A stretch of 64,000 nucleotides of DNA, from positions 119,131-183,130 of the forward strand of contig DEZI01000003.1 of assembly GCA_002364755.1 (NCBI GenBank), given 5' to 3'. The notes beneath the pieces were generated by a model that was not told where the DNA came from, searched no databases, and saw only the letters and a program-made list of their open reading frames with translations. Both the position numbers and the translations under genes were made by a program. Each line of letters starts with the position of its first letter. Position 1 is the stretch's first letter. The DNA comes from Stenotrophomonas maltophilia (GTDB taxonomy: Bacteria > Pseudomonadota > Gammaproteobacteria > Xanthomonadales > Xanthomonadaceae). Positions 1 to 7,460 of the stretch are shown here, in pieces.

Positions 1-2
1 TG

Positions 3-1856
3 CGTTTCGGCCTGCACCTGGTGGCGCGCCGCCCGGAAGAGCGCCTGCGCTTTGATTACCAGAAGACCCTGGCCGCACGCCTGGGCTTCGAAGACGACGC
101 CGAGAACCTGGGCGTCGAAAAGATGATGCAGGGCTTCTACCGTGCCGCCCTGGTGGTGCGCCGGATCAGCGACCGCCTGCTGCAGCGCTTCGAGGAGCAG
201 TTCGACGGCGAGGCGCAGCCGGAACCGTTGACCGTGGGCTTTTCGCTGCGCCGCGGCTACCTGGCCGCCAATGATGCCGAGTGGCCGTGCGGTGACGTCG
301 GCCAGGTCTTCGCCCTGTTCGCAAGCTGGGCCAACAACCCGCAGATCCGCGGCCTGCATTCGCTGACCGCGCGTGCGCTGGCCGAGGCGCTGCCGCTGCT
401 GCCGGCCTACGACCGCGCCGATGCCAATGCCCGCGAACAGTTCATGGCCCTGCTGCGCGGCCAGCGTCCGGTCGACACGCTGTCACGCATGGCGCGGCTG
501 GGTGTGCTCGGGCAGTGGATTCCCGCCTTCGCCCAGGTCAGTGGGCGCATGCAGTTCGATCTGTTCCATGTCTACACGGTCGACCAGCACACGCTGATGG
601 TCCTGCGCAACATCGGCCTGTTCGCCAGCAGCCGTGCCGACGAACGTTTCTCGATCGCCCACGAAGTCTGGCCGCGCCTGCGCAAGCCCGAACTTCTGCT
701 GCTGGCCGGGCTGTTCCATGACATCGCCAAGGGCCGTGGCGGCGACCATTCCGAACTGGGGGCGGTGGACGCGCGTGCGTTCTGCCACGCCCATGCGCTG
801 AGCGGCAGCGATACCGAACTGGTGGCCTGGCTGGTGGAGCAGCACCTGCGCATGTCGGTGACCGCGCAGAAGCAGGACATCGCCGATCCGGTGGTGATCC
901 ATCGCTTCGCCACTCTGGTCGGCAGCCGCGACCGCCTGGACTACCTGTACCTGCTGACCTGCGCCGACATCGCCGGCACCAGCCCCAAGCTGTGGAACGC
1001 ATGGAAAGACCGGTTGCTGGCCGATCTGTACTTCGCCACCCGCCGCGCGCTGCGCGATGGGCTGGAGCACCCGATGCCGGCCGCCGAACGCGTGGCCGAG
1101 GCGCGTGACAGCGTACGCGCGCTGGTGCGCGAGCAGGGCTACGACGATGCCACCATCGATCGCCAGTTCGCGGTGATGCCCGACGAGGGTTTCATGCGCC
1201 TGCGCCCGGAACAGCTGGCCTGGCAGGCCTCGGCGCTGGTGCCGATCAAGCAGGGCCACACCCTGGTGAAAGTGCGCCGGATCAGCGTGGACGACCCCGC
1301 GCTGGAAGTATTCGTGCACTCGCCCGACCGCGATGGCCTGTTCGCTGCGATCGTGATGACCCTGGACCGCAAGGGCTATGGCATCCATCGCGCACGCGTG
1401 CTGGATGGCCCGTCGGACACCATTTTCGATACCTTCGAAGTGAGCCCGGCCGACACCTTCGCAGATGGCAGCAGCGCCAACCTGGAGGCCGCGCTGCGCG
1501 AAGCGCTGGGTGGCGACCTGACCCTGCTGCGCCCGTCGCGGCGAGTGGTGCCCCGGCAGCTGCGCCACTTCCGTTTCGCCCCGCGCATCGAGTTCCGCGA
1601 TGAACCCGGCGCGACCCGATTCGCCCTGGTCGCCCCCGACCGCCCGGGCCTGCTGGCCGACGTGGCGTTCGTGCTGCGCAACCAGCGCCTGCGCGTGCAT
1701 GACGCGCGCATTGCCACGTTCGGCGAACGCGCCGAAGACACCTTCGTGATCAGTGACGAACACGACCTCCCCCTGACCGAACCCGCCCGGCAGCAGCTGC
1801 ATGACGCAATGCTGGCCTGCCTGGACCCTGATCGAAACGCCGGAGACCCCACCTGA
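3..1856 (+). CDS. glnD: Bifunctional uridylyltransferase/uridylyl-removing enzyme GlnD, 3' part
   Basis: The reading frame is already open at the window edge, so the N-terminal nucleotidyltransferase domain lies upstream. GlnD uridylylates PII proteins when glutamine is low and removes UMP when it is high. Visible here are the HD hydrolase motif (LAGLFHDIAKG followed by GGDHSELG, near base 700-760) and two C-terminal ACT domains, which sense glutamine (VHSPDRDGLFAAI near base 1315 and VAPDRPGLLADVAF near base 1630). Its TGA overlaps the dapD start as ATGA, so the two genes are probably translationally coupled. Identity is secure; only the start is missing. Confidence 0.95.
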   Translation, partial: RFGLHLVARRPEERLRFDYQKTLAARLGFEDDAENLGVEKMMQGFYRAALVVRRISDRLLQRFEEQFDGEAQPEPLTVGFSLRRGYLAANDAEWPCGDVGQVFALFASWANNPQIRGLHSLTARALAEALPLLPAYDRADANAREQFMALLRGQRPVDTLSRMARLGVLGQWIPAFAQVSGRMQFDLFHVYTVDQHTLMVLRNIGLFASSRADERFSIAHEVWPRLRKPELLLLAGLFHDIAKGRGGDHSELGAVDARAFCHAHALSGSDTELVAWLVEQHLRMSVTAQKQDIADPVVIHRFATLVGSRDRLDYLYLLTCADIAGTSPKLWNAWKDRLLADLYFATRRALRDGLEHPMPAAERVAEARDSVRALVREQGYDDATIDRQFAVMPDEGFMRLRPEQLAWQASALVPIKQGHTLVKVRRISVDDPALEVFVHSPDRDGLFAAIVMTLDRKGYGIHRARVLDGPSDTIFDTFEVSPADTFADGSSANLEAALREALGGDLTLLRPSRRVVPRQLRHFRFAPRIEFRDEPGATRFALVAPDRPGLLADVAFVLRNQRLRVHDARIATFGERAEDTFVISDEHDLPLTEPARQQLHDAMLACLDPDRNAGDPT

Positions 1857-2905
1857 TGGCCACCAAGCCCGTGAAAAAGACTGCTGCGACCGCCAAGAGC
1901 GCAGCGGCGAAGAAGACTGCCGCACCGAAGAAGGCCGCCCCGGCCAAGGCACCGGTGAAGAAGGCTGCTGTTGTGAAGAAGCCGGTCGCGAAGAAGGCCC
2001 CGGCCAAGAGCGCCGAAGCTGCACGCGCCGAAACCATCGCCCGCAAGTCGCTGCGCAAGCCACCGGTGCCGGGCGTGGAAGAGCTGAAGTTCGGCATCGA
2101 AAGTGCTTTCGAGCGCCGCGCCACGCTGACCCTGCACGAGCTGGAAGGGTCCACCCGTCCGCTGGTCAACCGCGTGATCGATGGGCTGGAAACGGGCGAA
2201 TTCCGCGTCGCCGAGCCGGACGGCCACGGTGGCTGGAAGGTCAACGAGTGGCTGAAGAAGGCCGTGCTGCTGTACTTCCGTGTCAACGACATGGCCATGG
2301 TCGACGCGCGCCCGGCGCCGTTCTGGGACAAGGTCGAGTCGCGCTTCGCCGGCTATGACGAAGCGAAGTTCCGTCGCGCCGGCGTGCGCGTGGTGCCGGG
2401 TGCGATCGCCCGTCGCGGCACGTACTTCGGCAAGGACGTGGTGCTGATGCCGAGCTTCACCAACATCGGCGCCTACGTCGGCGAAGGCACCATGGTCGAC
2501 ACCTGGGCCACCGTCGGTTCCTGCGCGCAGATCGGCCAGCACTGCCACCTGTCCGGCGGCGCCGGCATCGGCGGCGTGCTTGAGCCGTTGCAGGCCAGCC
2601 CGACCATCATCGAAGACCACTGCTTCATCGGTGCGCGTTCGGAAGTGGTGGAAGGCGTGGTCGTCGGCCACCACAGCGTGATCGGCATGGGCGTGTTCCT
2701 CAGCCAGAGCACCCGCATCTACAACCGCGCCACCGGCGAGTTCACCTACGGCTACATCCCGCCGTACAGCGTGGTGGTGTCCGGCTCGCTGCCGAGCAAG
2801 GACGGCACCCACTCGCTGTACTGCGCGGTGATCGTCAAGCAGGTCGATGCCAGGACCCGCAGCAAGACCAGCGTGAACGACCTGCTGCGCGGCCTGGCCG
2901 ATTGA
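1856..2905 (+). CDS. dapD: Tetrahydrodipicolinate N-succinyltransferase with Lys/Ala-rich N-terminal extension
   Basis: DapD transfers succinate from succinyl-CoA to tetrahydrodipicolinate in the succinylase branch of diaminopimelate and lysine synthesis. From about residue 75 it follows the family: a helical N-domain, then a left-handed parallel beta-helix of hexapeptide repeats (GAYVGEGTMVDTWATVGSCA, GVLEPLQASPTIIEDHCFIG). It is 349 residues against about 274 in E. coli. The excess is residues 1-65, almost entirely Lys, Ala, Pro and Val in AKK/APAK-type repeats like the tail of bacterial histone-H1-like proteins. The ATG has a GGAG ten bases upstream and overlaps the glnD stop, and no internal ATG gives the short form, so the extension appears genuine. 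Confidence 0.93.
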   Translation: MATKPVKKTAATAKSAAAKKTAAPKKAAPAKAPVKKAAVVKKPVAKKAPAKSAEAARAETIARKSLRKPPVPGVEELKFGIESAFERRATLTLHELEGSTRPLVNRVIDGLETGEFRVAEPDGHGGWKVNEWLKKAVLLYFRVNDMAMVDARPAPFWDKVESRFAGYDEAKFRRAGVRVVPGAIARRGTYFGKDVVLMPSFTNIGAYVGEGTMVDTWATVGSCAQIGQHCHLSGGAGIGGVLEPLQASPTIIEDHCFIGARSEVVEGVVVGHHSVIGMGVFLSQSTRIYNRATGEFTYGYIPPYSVVVSGSLPSKDGTHSLYCAVIVKQVDARTRSKTSVNDLLRGLAD

Positions 2906-3774
2906 AGGCGACTGCGCCGGAGGACCTGGCGCCGTCGGCGATCTACCGGCATCCGTCCGACAGCCTGTTCGGACGGGTGCTGCCGCGCCTGTTGCATGCC
3001 CCCCGGTGGACCTGGCTGCGCCGCGCGCTGTCGCGGCGCTGGCCGATGCCGATGCTGGCCAGTGATGTGCGCGATGTGGTCTACGTGAGCTGGTGGGTGG
3101 ATGTGCGGCACGCGCCGCCGCCGCCGCCCGGCCACCATTACGTCATCCATGAAGGGCGCACGCCCTACACCATCCTCAGCTACCGCCACGGCCACTTCGG
3201 CCCGCGTGCGGCCGGGCCGCTGCGTGCGCTGATGCCGTCGCCACGGCAGAGCAACTGGCGCTGGTACCTGCGCCGCGATGACGCTCCGCAGGGAACGCCG
3301 GTGGTGCTGTTCGACCGCAACGTGATGGACCGGCTGGCCTTCGTGGCCGGCGCGCGTGCGTTCAGCGATGCCATGCAGCCGCATCTTTCCAGGCGCTTCG
3401 AGCATGCGGTGCGCGACGATGGCGGTGGGCACACCCTGATCGAAGGCGGGCAGGGCAGTGCCCCGGGCCTGCACCTGCAGTGGCGCGCGGCCGAAGGTGT
3501 GGAGGCTGATGCATGGACCGCCGCTTTCGGCGGGCATCCGGACCTGCTGCGTTTCCTGACCTGCCAGGACGAGGCCATCGCCCGCACCTGCGACCAGCGC
3601 TGGGCCAGCACCCGCATCGATCTGCCGGTGGACTTCATCCAGCTGCAGCCGCTGCAGCTGCAGGGCGAGCTGCAATGCCCGCGCCTGCAGGCGATGGGCG
3701 TGGACCTGGCCGAGGGGCTGGCCCTGCGCCTGCCATCGTTGCCGTTCCGGGTCGTGTCCGAGCGCCTGTTGTGA
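2902..3774 (+). CDS. Hypothetical protein between dapD and the ArsC-family gene
   Basis: I do not recognise a function. The 290-residue protein starts at a TTG that overlaps the dapD stop (ATTGA), so it is coupled to dapD. It has no signal peptide or membrane segment, and has a run of prolines after an aromatic-rich segment (VVYVSWWVDVRHAPPPPPGH, about residues 59-78). A patch around RHGHFGP and SNWRWYLR loosely recalls acetoacetate-decarboxylase-like DUF2071 proteins, but I would not assign that. GC and codon use match its neighbours. Its place in the glnD-dapD-dapE block suggests co-expression, not necessarily a role in lysine synthesis. Confidence 0.7.
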   Translation: MKATAPEDLAPSAIYRHPSDSLFGRVLPRLLHAPRWTWLRRALSRRWPMPMLASDVRDVVYVSWWVDVRHAPPPPPGHHYVIHEGRTPYTILSYRHGHFGPRAAGPLRALMPSPRQSNWRWYLRRDDAPQGTPVVLFDRNVMDRLAFVAGARAFSDAMQPHLSRRFEHAVRDDGGGHTLIEGGQGSAPGLHLQWRAAEGVEADAWTAAFGGHPDLLRFLTCQDEAIARTCDQRWASTRIDLPVDFIQLQPLQLQGELQCPRLQAMGVDLAEGLALRLPSLPFRVVSERLL

Positions 3775-3805
3775 GATTCTGGCCCTCTGTTTTCCTGCAT
3801 CACAG

Positions 3806-4177
3806 ATGGCCATGAGCACCACTGTCCACGGTTTGAAGAACTGCGATACCTGCAAGAAGGCGACCAAGTGGCTGGACCGCTTCGGCGTGCCGTACACCTT
3901 CGTCGACTACCGCGACAACAAGCCCAGCCCGGAAACCCTGCTGGAGTGGGCCGCGCAGCTGGGCGGCCTGGCCGCGATGGTCAACAAATCGTCCACCACC
4001 TGGCGGCAGTTGCCGGACAACCGCAAGGCCGCTGATTCGGATGCCGAGTGGAAGCTGCTGTTGCGCGAATACCCGCAGCTGATCAAGCGCCCTGTCGTGG
4101 TGACCGCCGACGGCACGGTCAGCCAGGGCTTCAGTGACAACGGCTTCAAGGCACGCTTCGGCGTGGGTGGCGCGTGA
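3806..4177 (+). CDS. ArsC/Spx-family thioredoxin-fold reductase (YffB-like)
   Basis: A 123-residue member of the ArsC/Spx/YffB family with the redox motif CDTC near the N-terminus (GLKNCDTCKKATKWLD) and the family-typical RPVVV near residue 95. The same gene precedes dapE in E. coli (yffB), so the neighbourhood supports the family call. True arsenate reduction is not shown; YffB-type members have a glutathione-related thiol role that is poorly defined. Two in-frame ATGs six bases apart (3806 and 3812) could serve as start. The TGA overlaps the GTG of dapE, suggesting translational coupling. Confidence 0.85.
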   Translation: MAMSTTVHGLKNCDTCKKATKWLDRFGVPYTFVDYRDNKPSPETLLEWAAQLGGLAAMVNKSSTTWRQLPDNRKAADSDAEWKLLLREYPQLIKRPVVVTADGTVSQGFSDNGFKARFGVGGA

Positions 4178-5301
4178 GCGCCGTCCTCGACCTGACCTGC
4201 GAGCTGATCGCGCGGCCGTCGGTGACGCCCGACGATGCCGGCTGCCAGGCGCTGCTGTCCGCCCGCCTGCAGCAGGCCGGTTTCCAGTGCGAACACCTGC
4301 GCCTGGGCGAGGTCGACAACCTCTGGGCGACCCACGGCAGCGGCGCACCGGTGCTGGTGCTGCTGGGCCACACCGACGTGGTGCCGCCGGGACCGCGTGA
4401 GGCGTGGCAGAGCGATCCGTTCACCCCGGAGATCCGCGACGGCGTGCTGTACGGCCGTGGCACCGCTGACATGAAGGGCAGCGTGGCGGCCTTCGTCATC
4501 GCCGCCGAGCAATTCGTGGCCGCGCATCCTGACCATGCCGGCACGCTGGCCGTGCTGCTCACCAGCGACGAGGAAGGCGATGCCATCGACGGCGTGCGCC
4601 ATGTCGCGCGCCTGTTCTCCGAGCGTGGCCAGCGCATCGACTGGTGCATCACCGGCGAGCCTTCGTCGACGGCGACGCTGGGCGACCTGCTGCGCGTCGG
4701 CCGCCGCGGCAGCCTGTCGGCCAAGCTGCGCGTGCAGGGCGTGCAGGGCCACGTGGCCTATCCGGACAAGGCACGCAATCCGATCCACCAGGCGGCGCCG
4801 GCCCTGGCCGAACTGAGTGCGCGGCGCTGGGACGAGGGCTATGAGAGCTTCCCGCCGACCAGCCTGCAGATCTCCAACATCCATGCCGGCACCGGCGCCA
4901 ACAACGTGATTCCCGGCGAGCTGGAGGTGGATTTCAACATCCGCTACAACCCGCACTGGGTTGCGCCGAAGCTGGAAGCGGAGATCACCGCGCTGCTGGA
5001 CCGGCACGGCCTGCAGTACACGCTGAAGTGGCACCGCAGCGGCGAGCCGTTCTACACCCCGGAAGGCCCGCTGCGTGCGGCCGCGCGTGCGGTGCTGGCC
5101 GGACACATCGGCCGTGCCCCGGAAGAAAGCACCGGCGGTGGCACCTCCGATGCGCGCTTCATCGCACCGCTGGGTGCGCAGTGCATCGAAGTGGGGCCGG
5201 TCAACGCCAGCATCCACCAGGTGGACGAGAACGTGCGCGTGGACGAGCTGGAGGCCCTGCCGCGCCTGTACCAGCGCCTGGTGGAGCGCCTGCTGGCGTA
5301 A
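4174..5301 (+). CDS. dapE: Succinyl-diaminopimelate desuccinylase
   Basis: DapE removes succinate from N-succinyl-LL-diaminopimelate and is a dinuclear zinc peptidase of the M20 family. Metal and catalytic motifs are all visible: GHTDVVPPG (His66, Asp68), GRGTADMKGS (Asp), SDEEGDA (catalytic Glu pair), GGTSDARF and the C-terminal HQVDENV histidine. Its length of 375 residues is typical. It starts at a GTG that overlaps the previous stop (GTGA). Together with dapD at the head of the block it supplies two non-adjacent steps of the same pathway. Confidence 0.96.
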   Translation: MSAVLDLTCELIARPSVTPDDAGCQALLSARLQQAGFQCEHLRLGEVDNLWATHGSGAPVLVLLGHTDVVPPGPREAWQSDPFTPEIRDGVLYGRGTADMKGSVAAFVIAAEQFVAAHPDHAGTLAVLLTSDEEGDAIDGVRHVARLFSERGQRIDWCITGEPSSTATLGDLLRVGRRGSLSAKLRVQGVQGHVAYPDKARNPIHQAAPALAELSARRWDEGYESFPPTSLQISNIHAGTGANNVIPGELEVDFNIRYNPHWVAPKLEAEITALLDRHGLQYTLKWHRSGEPFYTPEGPLRAAARAVLAGHIGRAPEESTGGGTSDARFIAPLGAQCIEVGPVNASIHQVDENVRVDELEALPRLYQRLVERLLA

Positions 5302-5311
5302 CCCCGCAATG

Positions 5312-5380
5312 GTGGGTGCCGACCGTTGGTCGGCACAGCGGCAACCCCGCAGTTGGTGGGTGCCGACCGTTGGTCGGCAC
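5312..5380. repeat. Tandem SMAG-type palindromes (two copies)
   Basis: Two near-identical palindromes (5312-5336 and 5356-5380) with stem GTGCCGACC/GGTCGGCAC, each led by GTGG instead of the canonical GTAG, with similar leading sequence (CCCGCA then TTGG or TGG). They sit directly after dapE. Confidence 0.8.
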
Positions 5381-5390
5381 GCCTCCTGTG

Positions 5391-5435
5391 GTTGCTAACG
5401 CAACTGTTGCACGGTTCTGGAAACCGCGATACGGT
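5391..5435 (+). promoter_or_regulatory. Putative asnB leader promoter with a palindromic operator
   Basis: A perfect inverted repeat GTTGC-TAAC-GCAAC covers 5391-5404. It is followed by a possible -35 (TTGCAC, 5407-5412) and, 17 bases on, a weak -10 (TACGGT, 5430-5435). Transcription from this -10 would begin at or beside the ATG of the leader peptide at 5443, so the leader could be leaderless, which fits its lack of a good ribosome binding site. The -10 is weak and this is inference. Confidence 0.4.
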
Positions 5436-5442
5436 CAGTGCC

Positions 5443-5544
5443 ATGTCGATCCGCCTGGCCACCGCCGTCAACAATACCAACCGCAATAATCTGCGCGCGA
5501 ATAATCGTGCGCGGCCGATGCGGGACTGCGCCCTGGGTAGATAG
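5443..5544 (+). CDS. Asn-rich leader peptide of asnB
   Basis: A 33-codon open frame with seven asparagine codons in a 12-codon stretch (residues 10-21, reading NNTNRNNLRANN). Five of the seven are AAT, a codon that is otherwise unusual in this high-GC sequence. It ends in TAG 140 bases before the asnB start, just ahead of a strong intrinsic terminator. The arrangement is that of an amino-acid attenuation leader: scarcity of charged tRNA-Asn would stall the ribosome over these codons. The peptide itself probably has no other role. The start has no clear ribosome binding site. Confidence 0.8.
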   Translation: MSIRLATAVNNTNRNNLRANNRARPMRDCALGR

Positions 5545-5600
5545 ACAGCAACATACGCCCGGACACCAGAAAACCCGCATCGGTCGATGCGGGTTTTTTT
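5493..5600 (+). promoter_or_regulatory. Transcription attenuator of asnB (pause hairpin, antiterminator, terminator)
   Basis: Three alternative pairings can be drawn. Hairpin 1:2 is 5493-5500 with 5505-5512 (eight pairs, loop ATAA) and lies on the last two Asn codons. Antiterminator 2:3 pairs 5513-5524 (GGCCGATGCGGG) with 5574-5585 (CCCGCATCGGTC), twelve pairs with one G-U. Terminator 3:4 pairs CCCGCATC (5574-5581) with GATGCGGG (5586-5593), extended by AAA/TTT and followed by seven Ts. Segments 2 and 4 both contain GATGCGGG, so they compete for segment 3. This is the classic layout of ribosome-controlled attenuation. Confidence 0.85.
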
Positions 5601-5684
5601 GTGCCCGGGCCCAGCCCTCCCGGGCCTGGCTGGCCGGTCGAACACCTTCCCCCCGTGTAATCCCCCACAACAGGAGCACCATCC

Positions 5685-7376
5685 ATGTGTTCGATCTTCG
5701 GAATCTTCGGCCTGCAGGCCGGTGACGATCTTCCCGCCCTGCGCCGCCATGCGCTGGAACTGTCGCAGCGGCAGCGCCACCGCGGCCCGGACTGGAGCGG
5801 CGTGTACCTGGACGAAGGCGCGCTGCTGGTGCACGAGCGCCTGGCCATCGTCGACCCGGCCGGCGGCTCGCAGCCGCTGCTGTCGGCCGACGGCCAGCTG
5901 GCCCTGGCGGTCAACGGCGAGATCTACAACCACCAGGCCCTGAAGGCCGCGCTGACCAGCGACTACGCCTTCCAGACCGGTTCGGACTGCGAGGTGATCA
6001 ACGCGCTGTACCGCCAGGGCGGCTCGCCGGCGCAGTGGCTGGAACAGCTCAACGGCATCTTCGCCTTCGCCCTGTGGGACCGCGATGCCGGCCGTGTGCT
6101 GGTGGCCCGCGACCCGGTCGGCGTGGTGCCGCTGTACTGGGGCCACGATGCGCAGGGGCGCCTGCGCGTGGCCTCGGAAATGAAGGCGCTGGTGGATTCC
6201 TGCGCCGACGTCGCGCAGTTCCCGCCGGGCCACTACTACGACAGCGCCAGCGGTGAACTGGTGCGTTACTACCAGCAGCCGTGGCGCGAGTATGCCGACG
6301 TGGAAGGCCGACAGGCCGACCTGGCCGACCTGCGCCAGGCCTTCGAACAGGCGGTCGAGCGCCAGCTGATGAGCGACGTGCCGTACGGCGTGCTGCTGTC
6401 CGGTGGCCTGGATTCCTCGCTGGTGGCCGCCGTGGCCGCGCGTTACGCACGCCGCCGCATCGAGGATGGCGGCCAGAGTGAAGCCTGGTGGCCGCGCCTG
6501 CACTCGTTCGCGATCGGGCTGAAGGGTTCGCCGGACCTTGCCGCTGCCGCCATCGCTGCCGAAGCGCTGGGCACCGTCCACCACGGTTTCGAATACAGCT
6601 TCGAGGAAGGCCTGGACGTGCTGCCGGAAGTGATCCGCCACATCGAAACCTACGACGTCACGACCATCCGTGCCTCCACGCCGATGTTCCTGCTGGCACG
6701 CCGGATCAAGGCGATGGGCGTGAAGATGGTGCTGTCCGGCGAGGGCAGCGACGAGATCTTCGGTGGCTACCTGTACTTCCACAAGGCGCCGGATGCGCGC
6801 GAGTTCCACCAGGAACTGGTGCGCAAGCTCGATGCCCTGCACAACTACGATTGCCTGCGCGCCAACAAGTCGATGATGGCCTGGGGCGTGGAGCCGCGCG
6901 TGCCGTTCCTCGACCGCGAATTCCTCGACGTGGCGATGCGTTTCGATGCCGCGCACAAGATGGTCGGCGCCGGTTTCGGTGGCCGCCGCATCGAGAAGGC
7001 GGTACTGCGTGAGGCCTTCGATGGCTACCTGCCCGACAGCATCCTGTGGCGGCAGAAGGAGCAGTTCAGCGATGGCGTCGGCTACGGCTGGATCGATGGC
7101 CTGAAGGCGCACGCCGAGGCGCAGGTGAGTGACCGCGTGCTGGCAGCGGCCGACAAGCGCTTCCCGCACAACCCGCCGCAGACCAAGGAGGCGTACTACT
7201 ACCGCCACCTGTTCGAGCAGTTCTTCCCGAGCCGCGCCGCAGCCGAAACCGTGCCGGGCGGCAAGTCGATCGCCTGTTCCTCACCGGCTGCGATTGCCTG
7301 GGATGCCAGCTTCGCCGCCGCCGCCGACCCGTCCGGCCGCGCCATCGCCGGCGTCCACGAGCAGGCCCTGGCCTGA
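5685..7376 (+). CDS. asnB: Asparagine synthase (glutamine-hydrolysing), AsnB type
   Basis: AsnB makes asparagine from aspartate, ATP and glutamine. The N-terminal class II glutamine amidotransferase domain starts with the nucleophile Cys2 (MCSIFGIFG), followed by the RGPDWSG and VNGEIYNH motifs. The C-terminal ATP-pyrophosphatase domain has the PP-loop SGGLDSSL near residue 240 and SGEGSDEIFGGY near residue 352. Length is 563 residues against 554 in E. coli. The start has AGGAG at good spacing. It appears monocistronic and is preceded by the Asn leader and attenuator, so expression should rise when asparaginyl-tRNA runs short. Confidence 0.97.
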   Translation: MCSIFGIFGLQAGDDLPALRRHALELSQRQRHRGPDWSGVYLDEGALLVHERLAIVDPAGGSQPLLSADGQLALAVNGEIYNHQALKAALTSDYAFQTGSDCEVINALYRQGGSPAQWLEQLNGIFAFALWDRDAGRVLVARDPVGVVPLYWGHDAQGRLRVASEMKALVDSCADVAQFPPGHYYDSASGELVRYYQQPWREYADVEGRQADLADLRQAFEQAVERQLMSDVPYGVLLSGGLDSSLVAAVAARYARRRIEDGGQSEAWWPRLHSFAIGLKGSPDLAAAAIAAEALGTVHHGFEYSFEEGLDVLPEVIRHIETYDVTTIRASTPMFLLARRIKAMGVKMVLSGEGSDEIFGGYLYFHKAPDAREFHQELVRKLDALHNYDCLRANKSMMAWGVEPRVPFLDREFLDVAMRFDAAHKMVGAGFGGRRIEKAVLREAFDGYLPDSILWRQKEQFSDGVGYGWIDGLKAHAEAQVSDRVLAAADKRFPHNPPQTKEAYYYRHLFEQFFPSRAAAETVPGGKSIACSSPAAIAWDASFAAAADPSGRAIAGVHEQALA

Positions 7377-7381
7377 CGTCT

Positions 7382-7405
7382 GCGCCGGGCATGGCCCGGC
7401 GCTAC
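7382..7405 (-). repeat. SMAG palindrome
   Basis: A GTAG-led palindrome on the minus strand with stem GCGCCGGGC/GCCCGGCGC. It starts six bases after the asnB stop and is the only hairpin there, so it may also end or stabilise the asnB transcript. Confidence 0.85.
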
Positions 7406-7460
7406 CGAACGCACGTTCCCTTTTTTGTATCATCGGGCCCCTGCGCATTGGGGAATGTTC

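Noticed and set aside
3806..4177. A true arsenate reductase (arsC) of an arsenic operon
   Set aside because: There are no other ars genes, and the position before dapE matches the YffB branch of the family.
5052..7208. A 718-codon minus-strand frame across dapE, the asnB leader and asnB
   Set aside because: It crosses two genes and an intergenic attenuator, and has shadow composition.
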